Assembly (NCBI GenBank): GCA_002314455.1
Contig: DCFZ01000032.1
Location: 1 to 38,693 of the forward strand
From: Lentisphaeria bacterium UBA1791
GTDB taxonomy: Bacteria > Verrucomicrobiota > Lentisphaeria > Victivallales > Victivallaceae
Length of the DNA: 38,693 nucleotides
Direction of reading: 5' to 3'
Part shown: positions 31,701 to 38,300 of the stretch, piece by piece
Layout: the number at the start of each line of letters is the position of its first letter
Numbering within the stretch: position 1 is the first letter of the stretch
The notes under the pieces: model-generated
What the model was told of the DNA's origin: nothing
Database searches by the model: none
The model's input: only the letters and a program-made list of their open reading frames with translations
Position numbers and translations under genes: made by a program

Positions 31701-31956
31701 CGGCATAGCGGAACTCGCCGTTGTGCGTTATCGCGTGAACGAACATATAATAGTCGCCCTCTGGCGCATTGAACGTCGTCTTGGCGACGCCCTTGATCTT
31801 GCCGCCCATCATCGCGGTTGCGCCGGCGTAGTTGACGACCTGCCACGGCCCCGGCTCCTTGAAGTCTTCGGCTTCAACGATGACTTCCCCCGCACCGAGC
31901 GAAAGCACGCCGGCGAGGAAAAGCGCTGCAAATTGAAGTTTCTTACGGAAATTCAT
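28753..31956 (-). CDS. Large secreted multidomain glycosidase-like protein
   Basis: A 1067-residue exported protein with a signal peptide (residues 1-21, ending S-L-G-A-G-E). Residues about 22-165 look like a CBM35-type sugar-binding domain (V-I-V-E-A-E-D-F, I-D-R-I-I-F-S). Residues about 185-420 look like a ThuA/class I amidotransferase-like alpha/beta domain (D-M-L-L-L-C-G-G-R-P-W, then L-K-K-Y-V-A-D-G-G-T-L-L-L). A beta-sandwich region follows, then a TIM-barrel region from about 735 (R-T-A-C-M-D-Y-A-V-A-H-G-F) with K-T-V-W-Y-D-M-A-G and V-V-S-E-G-M-N. Asp867 and Glu907 are catalytic candidates by analogy with alpha-galactosidase-like barrels. The protein has many cysteines. ATG 31956 has AAAGGAG upstream. 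The substrate is unknown. Confidence 0.78.
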   Translation of the reverse strand: MNFRKKLQFAALFLAGVLSLGAGEVIVEAEDFKEPGPWQVVNYAGATAMMGGKIKGVAKTTFNAPEGDYYMFVHAITHNGEFRYAEIAVNNFKIGKAGDEKLADGESAGWHWVPLKRKIHLKAQNNTIKMTANSDYTRIDRIIFSTDPNYDCSQAPAPVVNQNRKPSSRELEGIFGRPQPTGDGPDMLLLCGGRPWVGNADAKHYATAGYRVMLLNSVYLDGCGGASIKQTPTDPVEPTPLDGITPEFKELGKYKIVAVEAIPTSFQEKLFTAERIDALKKYVADGGTLLLTVNVPEKLGDLLPVEPQTGADAMDEVNEDNLFATRPEGKAFSILPEKWLLHTYFRYCKAKKDARILSYVVTANGDKLCPYLVEMDYGKGKVMFWNAQYERLGKGMSLFNWAYTPVLQGAIAETLCPSEKVNAHNAYLIAMKKQSDAPKPTIIDAANVALTVPEFSLGATKTTVTVDGNVATFSNGAKVVFAADKKSAAFTFPGAKKPYIREFALPTVAYPDKADKVDSLETAEAVGTKKEMRASKAKWQVDSITGGDKLTIKVSADDGSAYTWTIITGEANIDGRKFVGFGQQVTLDAMPKHLLAAIRFVQKVDVGNKNFRRFACYEPPRGYVDCDMTGQVDSFTRNLGFFSAAQPFGWLEGSDAVFAEFVDTPQSTVLGYTAKKGNDFATGRIDFNFGRVKAPQSTPLFWQMVTNAKYNTTNDWIAMYQFQRKHLRQVANFPEVAAQPNACNPDTCTDEQRTACMDYAVAHGFKLYALNFCPAPMEAQEKPHPCFNDCKVRGLAGYPWFPCCHSPDVTRTVKEHPEWYLKDENGKLTQYFGHFYEADMNNEEFMKWHKSLVDHMMAQGMKTVWYDMAGAASGGINFATPESPIGLVPQMKLFHYYYEKGGWVVSEGMNPCVLDGYIFRQDVYNNPVGNEFSLIGAQCNGGGFNSPYFRNAMYDTFWPMNLDGVTFNFETGFGINQLTEHAVSFVPTINEVLSFGMPFIRETPFGTMWIADKGGAFFCWNGVRNFQATLPEGFVADKVFCNGKTTQLDGKLPTSVEPESIIVFKKK

Positions 31957-32002
31957 GGAAAAGCTCCTTTTTTTTGTGGAAAAGTGCAAATGTTTTCCTT
32001 AT

Positions 32003-32031
32003 ACAATACTGCCGCAACGACCGAAAGGCAA
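32003..32031 (-). promoter_or_regulatory. Promoter of the large glycosidase-like gene
   Basis: Minus strand: TTGCCT (32031-32026), 17 bases, TATTGT (32008-32003). Confidence 0.45.
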
Positions 32032-32074
32032 GGCGCTTGCACGGGAAAATTCGAGGTTTATTTGTAACACAAAG

Positions 32075-32103
32075 TTGTCAAAAAAGCTCTCCCGCAGTAT
32101 ATT
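32075..32103 (+). promoter_or_regulatory. Distal promoter of the M28 peptidase gene
   Basis: TTGTCA (32075-32080), 17 bases, TATATT (32098-32103), about 100 bases before the ATG. Confidence 0.55.
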
Positions 32104-32132
32104 ACGGGAAAGCGCCCTCCCGGGCAAGGGGC

Positions 32133-32176
32133 ATTGCGAGCGTTTGCTTGCAATGAGCGCGATTTTGCGGTATATT
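32133..32176 (+). promoter_or_regulatory. Proximal M28 promoter with imperfect palindrome
   Basis: TTGCAA (32148-32153), 17 bases, TATATT (32171-32176), starting near 32183. An imperfect palindrome at 32133-32154 (ATTGC-g-AGC-gttt-GCT-t-GCAAT, 32133-32154) covers the -35. It could be an operator, or a hairpin in the transcript from the distal promoter. Confidence 0.5.
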
Positions 32177-32202
32177 GTAAACATCACTTACAGGAGCAGA
32201 CG

Positions 32203-33480
32203 ATGAATACAACGGCGATCAATCTTAAAAAGCATGTGTCTTATTTGACTGAAACCATCGGAGTCCGGCTTGCCGGTTCTGCGGCGGAACGGCAGGCGGC
32301 GGAGTATATCGCCAAGGAGTTCCGTCAATATTCGGACAAGGTCACAATCGAGGAATTTCCGGTCAACGAACGCTGTGTCACAAGCGAAAAGCTCGAAGTC
32401 GAAATCGACGGCGTCTATCAGGAATTTCCCGCATCGCTTTTCAGTTCGGCAAGCACCACCGACGGCAAGGTCGTCGAGGGGGAACTTGTGATGTTCGACT
32501 TCCCCGGCTATCAGCGCAAAGATCTCTCGTTTTTGACCGGCAAGGCGGTCATTCACCTCGGCTGTCACCTCGAAAATGAAGAGGACTACCGCCGGTTGAT
32601 GGCGGCAAAACCTGCCTTCATTCTCTTTGTCGATACCCGCTATACGGGAACTCTGCCGCTCGCCGACGGACTTTTTCCCGCTTACGCCGCCAAGCACGGC
32701 GCCTGTCCCTGTCTTGACGTCGCCTATTTTGACGCGTGGAAGTGGTTGCAGTCCGGCGCGAAAAAGGCGCGCATCTCGGTTTCCGGCGGCAGTCGCAAGA
32801 GCACGACGACGGTCGTCGTCTGCGAGATTCCCGGCACCGATCCCGACGCCGGCGTGATCTACGCGGGCGGTCACCACGACACGCAAGCCGGTACCGTCGG
32901 CGCCGACGACAATGCGATCGGCAGTTCCGCCGTGATCGAACTTGCGCGCATTTTGTCGCAGACGCCGCACAAGAGCACGTTCAGACTCTGCAGTTTCGGC
33001 GCCGAGGAGCAACTTTCGCTCGGGAGCGCGAGCTACGTGCGCGCCCACCGCGCCGAAATCACGCAGAACGGGCGCTTTATGTGCAACTTCGACTCGATGG
33101 GCACCGCGCTCGGCTGGAACGTCATCACGACAAGTCTCGACGAGGCATTGCGGCAAAAGCTTTACGCGGTTTTCAATGCGCGCAATCTCTACTTTTCCGA
33201 AAGCACAACTCCGTGCCCCTACACTGACCAGTTCCCCTTTGCCGCCGCGCAGGTGCCCGGCATCTACATCGGCCGGCACAACTGCACGGCGGGCAACTAT
33301 TATCACCACCGCCGCGACAACGATATTTCGATCATCGGTTTTGACATCGCTTCGCAACTGGTCGAGGCGGCGGCGCAACTCGTCGGCGAACTCGCCGATG
33401 CCCCTTGCCGCCACCGTCTCGATGCGGCGCAGCAAAAAGAGATCGACCGGCTCTTCAGCGCCGTTTACGGGGGCTTTTAA
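32203..33480 (+). CDS. M28-family zinc aminopeptidase-like protein
   Basis: A 425-residue metallopeptidase of the M28 type, which removes N-terminal residues using two zinc ions. The metal ligands are all visible: H224-x-D226 in A-G-G-H-H-D-T, D236 in G-A-D-D-N-A-I-G-S-S, E268/E269 in F-G-A-E-E, D297 in N-F-D-S-M-G and H368/H369 in N-Y-Y-H-H-R-R-D. D-Q-F-P-F (342-346) matches the usual S-D-x-x-P-F. An inserted PA-like domain lies about residues 60-200. There is no signal peptide, so it acts in the cytoplasm, unlike many M28 enzymes. GGAG precedes the ATG. It stands alone, divergent from the large glycosidase-like gene. Confidence 0.92.
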   Translation: MNTTAINLKKHVSYLTETIGVRLAGSAAERQAAEYIAKEFRQYSDKVTIEEFPVNERCVTSEKLEVEIDGVYQEFPASLFSSASTTDGKVVEGELVMFDFPGYQRKDLSFLTGKAVIHLGCHLENEEDYRRLMAAKPAFILFVDTRYTGTLPLADGLFPAYAAKHGACPCLDVAYFDAWKWLQSGAKKARISVSGGSRKSTTTVVVCEIPGTDPDAGVIYAGGHHDTQAGTVGADDNAIGSSAVIELARILSQTPHKSTFRLCSFGAEEQLSLGSASYVRAHRAEITQNGRFMCNFDSMGTALGWNVITTSLDEALRQKLYAVFNARNLYFSESTTPCPYTDQFPFAAAQVPGIYIGRHNCTAGNYYHHRRDNDISIIGFDIASQLVEAAAQLVGELADAPCRHRLDAAQQKEIDRLFSAVYGGF

Positions 33481-33489
33481 CGCCGGAAT

Positions 33490-33746
33490 TCACGCTCTGA
33501 CGCAGAGGATCGAGTCCTTGCCGTCGCGGACGACGGCGCCTTCGGTTTCGTGCTCAAAACCGGACATCTTTTCGCCGAGCGTCCGGATTCCGCCACGGGC
33601 ACCCAGACGGCGCCGACGATGACGTGCCTGGCGCGCGAATTGTCCAGTTGACTGTCGGCGGCTTCTCCGGCGGTGCCGGAAAATGCGCCGCCCGGCGCCG
33701 GCAACAGTGCGATCACACCGGAAAAATGAACGCGTTTTGATTGCAT
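33490..33746 (-). pseudogene. Small gene of unknown function, apparently split by a frameshift
   Basis: ATG 33746 has a strong AAGGAGGAGG site and a promoter candidate upstream. For 50 codons the frame has normal codon use and ends H-V-I-V-G-A-V-W-V-P. Past 33597-33602 that frame turns into Ser/Arg-rich nonsense. The -1 frame instead continues sensibly as R-G-G-I-R-T-L-G-E-K ... K-D-S-I-L-C-V-R-A and stops at TGA 33490-33492. Rejoining the two gives 85 residues. The shift lies at a CCC in GTGCCCGTGG (minus strand), so one lost C explains it. It could be a real mutation, an assembly error or, less likely, programmed frameshifting. I do not recognise the product. Confidence 0.55.
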
Positions 33747-33820
33747 TTTTCCTCCTCCTTTTTGAGACGTTTTTCGGACGGCTCCTCTTCCCGTTCAGCA
33801 GAATTAACTCCGCGATTATC

Positions 33821-33849
33821 AACATAAAACAAGGGGCTGTTAAATCAAG
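33821..33849 (-). promoter_or_regulatory. Promoter of the frameshifted small gene
   Basis: Minus strand: TTGATT (33849-33844), 17 bases, TATGTT (33826-33821), about 75 bases before ATG 33746. Confidence 0.45.
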
Positions 33850-33857
33850 AAAATGTT

Positions 33858-33886
33858 TGAATTTTCCCACTTTTGAATGTATATTA
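33858..33886 (+). promoter_or_regulatory. ptsH-ptsI promoter
   Basis: TTGAAT (33858-33863), 17 bases, TATATT (33881-33886). Transcription would start at about 33893. Confidence 0.6.
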
Positions 33887-33893
33887 TAAGACG

Positions 33894-33935
33894 GTCGGAA
33901 TAGCATTGATGTATCTGCTCGTCCGGCCTTTTTTT
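33894..33935 (+). terminator. Terminator-like hairpin in the ptsH leader (possible attenuator)
   Basis: GGTCGGA (33894-33900) pairs with TCCGGCC (33922-33928) with one T-G pair, and seven T follow (33929-33935). It begins at about the predicted start of the ptsH transcript and ends 24 bases before the ATG. It may therefore end transcription early or release a short RNA. The 21-base loop would be available for pairing. Confidence 0.5.
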
Positions 33936-33958
33936 GACGGAAAAACGGGACTTTGTCG

Positions 33959-34243
33959 ATGAGCAAAATGAAGATCAGCAAGGAAGTGACGGTGTCGAAC
34001 CGGTTGGGGTTGCATGGACGCCCTGCCGCCGTACTGGTGAAAATGGCATCCCGCTACCACGCCGCGATCGAGTTGAGCCGTCCGGAAGATCCGGACAATC
34101 CGGCGGATTGCCGCAGCATCCTCTCGCTTTTGGTGCTGGCGGCGGCGCAGGGAACGAAATTGCTCTTGTCCGCCGATGGCGAAGACGCGCCGCAGGCGGT
34201 CGACGAGATCTCTGAATTTTTTGCAGAAAACTTTCAGGAATAA
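33959..34243 (+). CDS. ptsH: Phosphocarrier protein HPr
   Basis: A 94-residue HPr, which passes phosphate from enzyme I to sugar-specific EII proteins or regulatory targets. The active site reads N-R-L-G-L-H-G-R-P-A-A with His19; a Gly replaces the usual Ala after the His. The regulatory Ser53 in C-R-S-I-L-S-L-L (usual K-S-I-M-G-L) is kept, so HPr kinase control is possible. A short insert (P-E-D-P-D-N-P-A-D) precedes it. ATG 33959 is chosen over a TTG at 33953. ptsI starts 21 bases downstream. No EII gene is in the window. Confidence 0.93.
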   Translation: MSKMKISKEVTVSNRLGLHGRPAAVLVKMASRYHAAIELSRPEDPDNPADCRSILSLLVLAAAQGTKLLLSADGEDAPQAVDEISEFFAENFQE

Positions 34244-34264
34244 CCATTTAAAGCAGGTGTTGCG

Positions 34265-36031
34265 ATGGCCGCGGAAATGCAGAACGTCAAAGTGATTGCG
34301 ATCTCTCCGGGGATTGCCATCGGTCGCGTCTTACGCATTCAGCGGCTCAACCGCATCGTCGATCCGGGCGAGGGGCATATTTCCGAAGATCAGATCGACG
34401 CCGAGCTCGACCGGTTGCGCGGCGCGCTGGACACGACCCGCAAGCAGTTGCAATCGTTGCAGTCCACCTTGGGGAAAAAGCTTTCCGCCGCCGAGTCGGG
34501 GATCTTCGACGCCCATCTGCTGTTGCTCGAAGACCGGATGTTGCTCGCGGACATCGAAAAACACATCCGCGAAGAAAAGAACTCCGCCGAATTTGCCGTT
34601 TCCCGCAGTACCGAGCATTTCATCGGCGTTTTCAGTGCGATCCCCGATCCCTATTTGCAGGAACGCGCCGCCGATTTGCGCGACGTCACGGCGCGCGTGA
34701 TGGCGAATCTGACCGAAGCGGAAGCGGCGCGGCCCAACATCGACGACCGCCGCATCGTCATCGCCGATGCGCTGACGCCGTCGGAAACGGTTCAGCTGGA
34801 TTGCACCAAAGTGCTCGGTTTCGCCGTTGAAACGGGCAGCGCCACCTGCCATGCCGCCATTTTGGCGCGGTCGATGCGTTTGCCCGCTGTTTCGGGGTTG
34901 CCGCACGAAATTTTCGATAAACTGCGTTCCAACGACATCGTCATCATCGACGGCGTCGCCGGGCGGCTGATCGTCAATCCCGACGCGCGTACCGAGGAAG
35001 CCTATCGCGTCAAAGCCGCCGCCGCGGGCAAGCTGATCGACGAATTGGGGCGTGAAAGCGAATTGTGTCCCGAAACGACCGACGGCTTTAAAGTGGAACT
35101 CGCCGCCAACATCGACGCCGCCGGACAATACGCCGAAGCGAACAAGGTCGGCGCATACGGCATCGGACTTTTTCGCACGGAATTTATGTTCATGGAGCCG
35201 GGCAAACTGCCCGACGAGGAAACGCAGTACAAGTGTTATCGCGAACTGCTGATCGCCGCCGGAGACCGTCCGGTGACAATCCGCACGCTCGACGTCGGCG
35301 CGGACAAGATCGCGACCGGCGTCTACCGCAGTGCGGAAGTCAATCCCGCGCTCGGGTTGCGCGGACTGCGCCTTTGTCTTTACGAGCGCCGCGACCTCTT
35401 TACGACGCAGTTGCGCGCGCTTTTCCGCGCCGGCGTTTCCGGCGATCTGCGCATTATGCTCCCGATGGTGAGCAGCACGCAGGAAATCGTTGAAACCCGC
35501 GAACTGATCCGGCAGATACAGAATCAACTGGCGCAGGAAAACGTCGAATTCAGTTCCCGCGTCCTCCTCGGCGCGATGATCGAAACGCCCGCCGCGGCGC
35601 TCATCGCCGACGACCTCGCCGAATACGTCGACTTTTTCAGCATCGGCACCAACGACCTCGTTCAGTATACGATGGCGATCGACCGCCTCAATGAACGCGT
35701 TTCTTACCTCAACCGGGCGACGTCGCCCGCCGTGTTGCGGCTGATCCGTCACTGCATCGACTGCGCCGAACGCAAGGGAATCCCCGTTTCGGTCTGCGGT
35801 CAGATGGCGGCGGATCCGGCTTCGGCGCTGTTGCTCGCCGGCATGGGCGTTCAGGAATTGAGTATGGCGTCGGTCTCGATCCCCCTCGTGCGCCGCGCGA
35901 TCCGCAGCATCGCGCTCTTTGATGCGGAGCAACTGGTCGAGAAATCGCTCCGCGCTACCGCCGACGACGAGCCCGCGCGTCTCGCCGAGGCTCTGCTTCT
36001 GAAACACGCGCCGGAACTCGTTGATCTTTAA
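34265..36031 (+). CDS. ptsI: PTS enzyme I (PEP-protein phosphotransferase)
   Basis: A 588-residue enzyme that takes phosphate from phosphoenolpyruvate and hands it to HPr. It has an N-terminal HPr-binding helical part (I-S-P-G-I-A-I-G-R-V), the phosphohistidine domain with His196 in G-S-A-T-C-H-A-A-I-L-A-R-S, and the PEP-binding barrel with G-L-F-R-T-E-F-M-F and S-I-G-T-N-D-L-V-Q-Y. The active-site neighbour is Cys-His where most enzymes have Ser-His (T-S-H-T-A-I). The length is standard. It follows ptsH closely and precedes two unrelated genes on the same strand. Confidence 0.96.
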   Translation: MAAEMQNVKVIAISPGIAIGRVLRIQRLNRIVDPGEGHISEDQIDAELDRLRGALDTTRKQLQSLQSTLGKKLSAAESGIFDAHLLLLEDRMLLADIEKHIREEKNSAEFAVSRSTEHFIGVFSAIPDPYLQERAADLRDVTARVMANLTEAEAARPNIDDRRIVIADALTPSETVQLDCTKVLGFAVETGSATCHAAILARSMRLPAVSGLPHEIFDKLRSNDIVIIDGVAGRLIVNPDARTEEAYRVKAAAAGKLIDELGRESELCPETTDGFKVELAANIDAAGQYAEANKVGAYGIGLFRTEFMFMEPGKLPDEETQYKCYRELLIAAGDRPVTIRTLDVGADKIATGVYRSAEVNPALGLRGLRLCLYERRDLFTTQLRALFRAGVSGDLRIMLPMVSSTQEIVETRELIRQIQNQLAQENVEFSSRVLLGAMIETPAAALIADDLAEYVDFFSIGTNDLVQYTMAIDRLNERVSYLNRATSPAVLRLIRHCIDCAERKGIPVSVCGQMAADPASALLLAGMGVQELSMASVSIPLVRRAIRSIALFDAEQLVEKSLRATADDEPARLAEALLLKHAPELVDL

Positions 36032-36043
36032 AGGAATCGAAAT

Positions 36044-36442
36044 ATGAAAATCTATCTTTCCGGACCGATCATGGATGAACAGCCCGGCGTCGCGCGCGAC
36101 TGGCGCGAATGGGTCAAAAAACAACTTGCCGGGAAGTTCACGCTCCTCGACCCGATGCGGCGCAAATTCGTCGACCGTCAGGTCGACAGCGCCAACGAGA
36201 TCGTCGAATTCGACTTGCGCGACGTGCGCGAGGCGGACATCATTCTCGTCAACTACAACCGCCCGAGCATCGGCACGAGCATGGAAGTCTTTTACGCGGC
36301 GCACGACCTCGGCAAATTCGTCGTCGCCTTTTCTCCGCTCGAATTCGCCGATTGCAGTCCGTGGATGGCGCGCTTTTGCACCAAGATATTGCCGGATCTC
36401 GAAACGGCTGTCGATTACATCGAAACGCATTTTGCCGAATGA
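36044..36442 (+). CDS. Nucleoside 2-deoxyribosyltransferase-like protein
   Basis: A 132-residue Rossmann-like protein. Y-L-S-G-P-I at the front, E-F-D-L-R-D-V-R-E-A-D-I-I-L-V-N in the middle and G-T-S-M-E-V-F-Y-A-A after it are the pattern of the nucleoside 2-deoxyribosyltransferase/DUF4406-like group. In characterised members the Glu of the last motif forms the deoxyribosyl intermediate. It may act in nucleoside salvage or remove damaged nucleotides. The gene starts 12 bases after ptsI and ends 22 bases before waaA. Confidence 0.82.
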   Translation: MKIYLSGPIMDEQPGVARDWREWVKKQLAGKFTLLDPMRRKFVDRQVDSANEIVEFDLRDVREADIILVNYNRPSIGTSMEVFYAAHDLGKFVVAFSPLEFADCSPWMARFCTKILPDLETAVDYIETHFAE

Positions 36443-36464
36443 GGAATTTTCAGGAGGGGCTTTT

Positions 36465-37751
36465 ATGCTTGGTCGCTTCTTTTATAATTTGCTGATGCCG
36501 ATCGGATTTCTCTTTTTCCTGCCCGGCGTGTTGTACAAATACCGTAATCGCGGCGGCTGGAAAGAGACTTTCGGCGAACGTTTCGGCCGCTTTACCCCCG
36601 CTCGCGTCAAGGAACTGGAAGCCTTTCACGGCGCAATCTGGATCCACGCCGTGAGCGTCGGCGAAACCGTCGTCGCCCTCTCGCTGATCGAGCGTTACCG
36701 CAAAAAGCACCCGGAGCGCAAATTCGTCATTTCCACCACCACCACCACCGGGCAGGAACTCGCACGGAGTAAGTCTCCCCAAAACTGCGCCGTCATCTTT
36801 TGCCCGATCGACTTCCTTTGGATGGTGCGACGCACATTCAAAGTCCTGAAACCGTCGATGCTCGTCATCTTTGAAACGGAATTGTGGCCCAATATGATCG
36901 CCACCGCACACGCGAAAAAAATTCCCGTCGCCGTCGTCAACGGGCGGATGAGCGACCACTCCTCGCGCGGCTACCGCCGGGCACGCTGTTTCTTTGCCCC
37001 GATGTTGGAAATGCTTGACGTGATTTCGGTACAAAGCGAAGCCGACGGCGAACGGTACCACGCCGTCGCCCCCCGCGCCAACGTCGTCGTAAGCGGCAAT
37101 CTGAAATTCGATCAGGCGCCGCCGGAAAATCTCGTGCCGGTCAACCTCGACGACTATTTCGGCAACGGCGAACGCATCGTCCTGCTCGGCGCCAGCACCC
37201 ACCCCGGAGAAGAAGAACTGATTTCAGAAAAATTCGTCGCCTTGCAGAAAAAATATCCGACGCTGAAACTCGTCATCGTCCCCCGTCACGCCGAACGCGG
37301 CACCGATATCGCCGCAATCCTGACGGCAAAGAAAATTTCCTTCGTCCGCCGCAGTGAAACCAAAAATGCGACAACACCGGTCAACGCCCTGATCGCCGAT
37401 ACCACCGGCGAAATGTTCCGTTTTATCGCCGCTGCCGATATCGTCATCATGGGCAAAAGCCTCGCCGGTCAGGATGAAGGCCATAATCTGATCGAACCCG
37501 CCTTGCTCGGCAAACCAATCGTCACCGGCGCCGTCTTGCGTAACTTCCGCTTTATCTTGCAGATCCTCCGCGACGCCGACGCCGTCGCCACCGTCTCCAA
37601 CGACGACGCCCTGATGCCAATCCTCGACGATTTGATCGCTTCCCCCGAAAAACGCCTCGCCCTCGGCTCAAAAGCTTTGGCCGCAATCCAAGTCCACCGC
37701 GGCGCCGCCGAAAAGACGATCGCATTACTCGAAGATTTGTTGAAAGCGTAA
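36465..37751 (+). CDS. waaA: Kdo transferase (3-deoxy-D-manno-octulosonic acid transferase)
   Basis: A 428-residue glycosyltransferase (GT30) that adds Kdo from CMP-Kdo to lipid A at the inner membrane, so this organism makes lipopolysaccharide. The N-terminal membrane anchor (residues about 4-22) is followed by F-G-E-R-F-G-R-F, W-I-H-A-V-S-V-G-E-T (catalytic Glu), S-T-T-T-T-T-G, E-T-E-L-W-P-N, G-N-L-K-F-D and G-A-S-T-H-P-G-E-E. The C-terminal donor site shows G-K-S-L-A-G-Q-D-E-G-H-N-L-I-E-P-A (usual G-G-S-L-x-x-x-G-G-H-N). ATG 36465 has AGGAGGGG upstream. The stop codon marks the start of a tandem repeat region. Confidence 0.95.
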   Translation: MLGRFFYNLLMPIGFLFFLPGVLYKYRNRGGWKETFGERFGRFTPARVKELEAFHGAIWIHAVSVGETVVALSLIERYRKKHPERKFVISTTTTTGQELARSKSPQNCAVIFCPIDFLWMVRRTFKVLKPSMLVIFETELWPNMIATAHAKKIPVAVVNGRMSDHSSRGYRRARCFFAPMLEMLDVISVQSEADGERYHAVAPRANVVVSGNLKFDQAPPENLVPVNLDDYFGNGERIVLLGASTHPGEEELISEKFVALQKKYPTLKLVIVPRHAERGTDIAAILTAKKISFVRRSETKNATTPVNALIADTTGEMFRFIAAADIVIMGKSLAGQDEGHNLIEPALLGKPIVTGAVLRNFRFILQILRDADAVATVSNDDALMPILDDLIASPEKRLALGSKALAAIQVHRGAAEKTIALLEDLLKA

Positions 37752-37973
37752 CGCAAGAGGGGGCGTTCACGCCGCCCCCCTCTTAACTCCCCCCGGCGCC
37801 CGCACAGCGGGATATTGTCCTTTCCGCAAGCGTTGCGGTCGTTGCCCGCATCGCTCGCGGCACTCGATGATTGTTACCGCCCAAAAAGGTATGTGCCACG
37901 CGGGCTCCTACTCCGCCTCGCGGCTCCGTACGCCCGACTACTTAAACTGAGTAACAGGGGATCACACCGTTGT
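37746..37973. repeat. Tandem element, copy 1 (about 228 bp)
   Basis: It starts with GCGTAAC at the waaA stop and runs to GTTGT. It holds a G/C-rich hairpin with a TTCA loop (37755-37784), which may also end waaA transcription, and CCGCAA-gcg-TTGCGG (37824-37838). There is no credible open frame. It is almost identical to copy 2, with scattered single-base changes and small indels. Confidence 0.85.
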
Positions 37974-38201
37974 GCGTAACGTAAGAGGGGGCGTTCACGC
38001 CGCCCCCCTCTTAACTCCCCCCCGGCGCCCGCACGGCGGGATTTGTACTTTCCGCAAGCGTTGCGGTCGTTGCCCGCATCGCTCGCGGCGCCCGATGTTT
38101 GTTACCGCCCGAAATAGGTGTGTGCCACGCGGGCTCCTACTCCGCCTCGCGGCTCCGTACGCCCGACTGCTTAAGCTGAGTAACAGGGGATCACCCCGTT
38201 G
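37974..38201. repeat. Tandem element, copy 2 (about 228 bp)
   Basis: A second copy in the same direction and directly adjacent, beginning again with GCGTAAC. Both hairpins are kept. Differences from copy 1 are mostly single bases (for example ACTACTTAAACTG against ACTGCTTAAGCTG, a change that keeps neither frame nor function obvious). Such a close duplication looks recent. Confidence 0.85.
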
Positions 38202-38235
38202 ATTTTGTCACCGCAGAAATGCGTGGTCATCATTT

Positions 38236-38274
38236 CATCTCTCATCTCTCATCTCTCATATCTCATATCTCATC
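38236..38274. repeat. Heptanucleotide repeat CATCTCT/CATATCT
   Basis: Three CATCTCT units (38236-38256), two CATATCT units (38257-38270) and a partial CATC. Two more CATCTCT units stand at 38605-38618, both preceded by a T-rich stretch (TTTCAT). It is non-coding here. Confidence 0.85.
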
Positions 38275-38300
38275 AACAACATAGGCATACGCTGATGGGG

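Noticed and set aside
28816..32067. Very long open frame (over 1000 codons) on the plus strand opposite the large glycosidase-like gene
   Set aside because: It mirrors the codons of the real gene: Arg/Val/Ala/Asp-rich, no ribosome-binding site, no recognisable domain. The minus-strand protein has a signal peptide and a good start site.
33490..33981. 163-codon minus-strand frame covering the whole leader region of ptsH
   Set aside because: Its front part is non-coding in composition and overlaps two promoters; only its last 35 codons look real, as the shifted tail of the gene starting at 33746.
34331..36430. 699-codon frame antisense to ptsI
   Set aside because: It is a GC-driven shadow of ptsI and the next gene; the sense products carry full family motifs.
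37746..38274. CRISPR array
   Set aside because: Only two long adjacent copies without spacers, and a 7-bp microsatellite; no 23-40 bp repeats with unique spacers and no cas genes.
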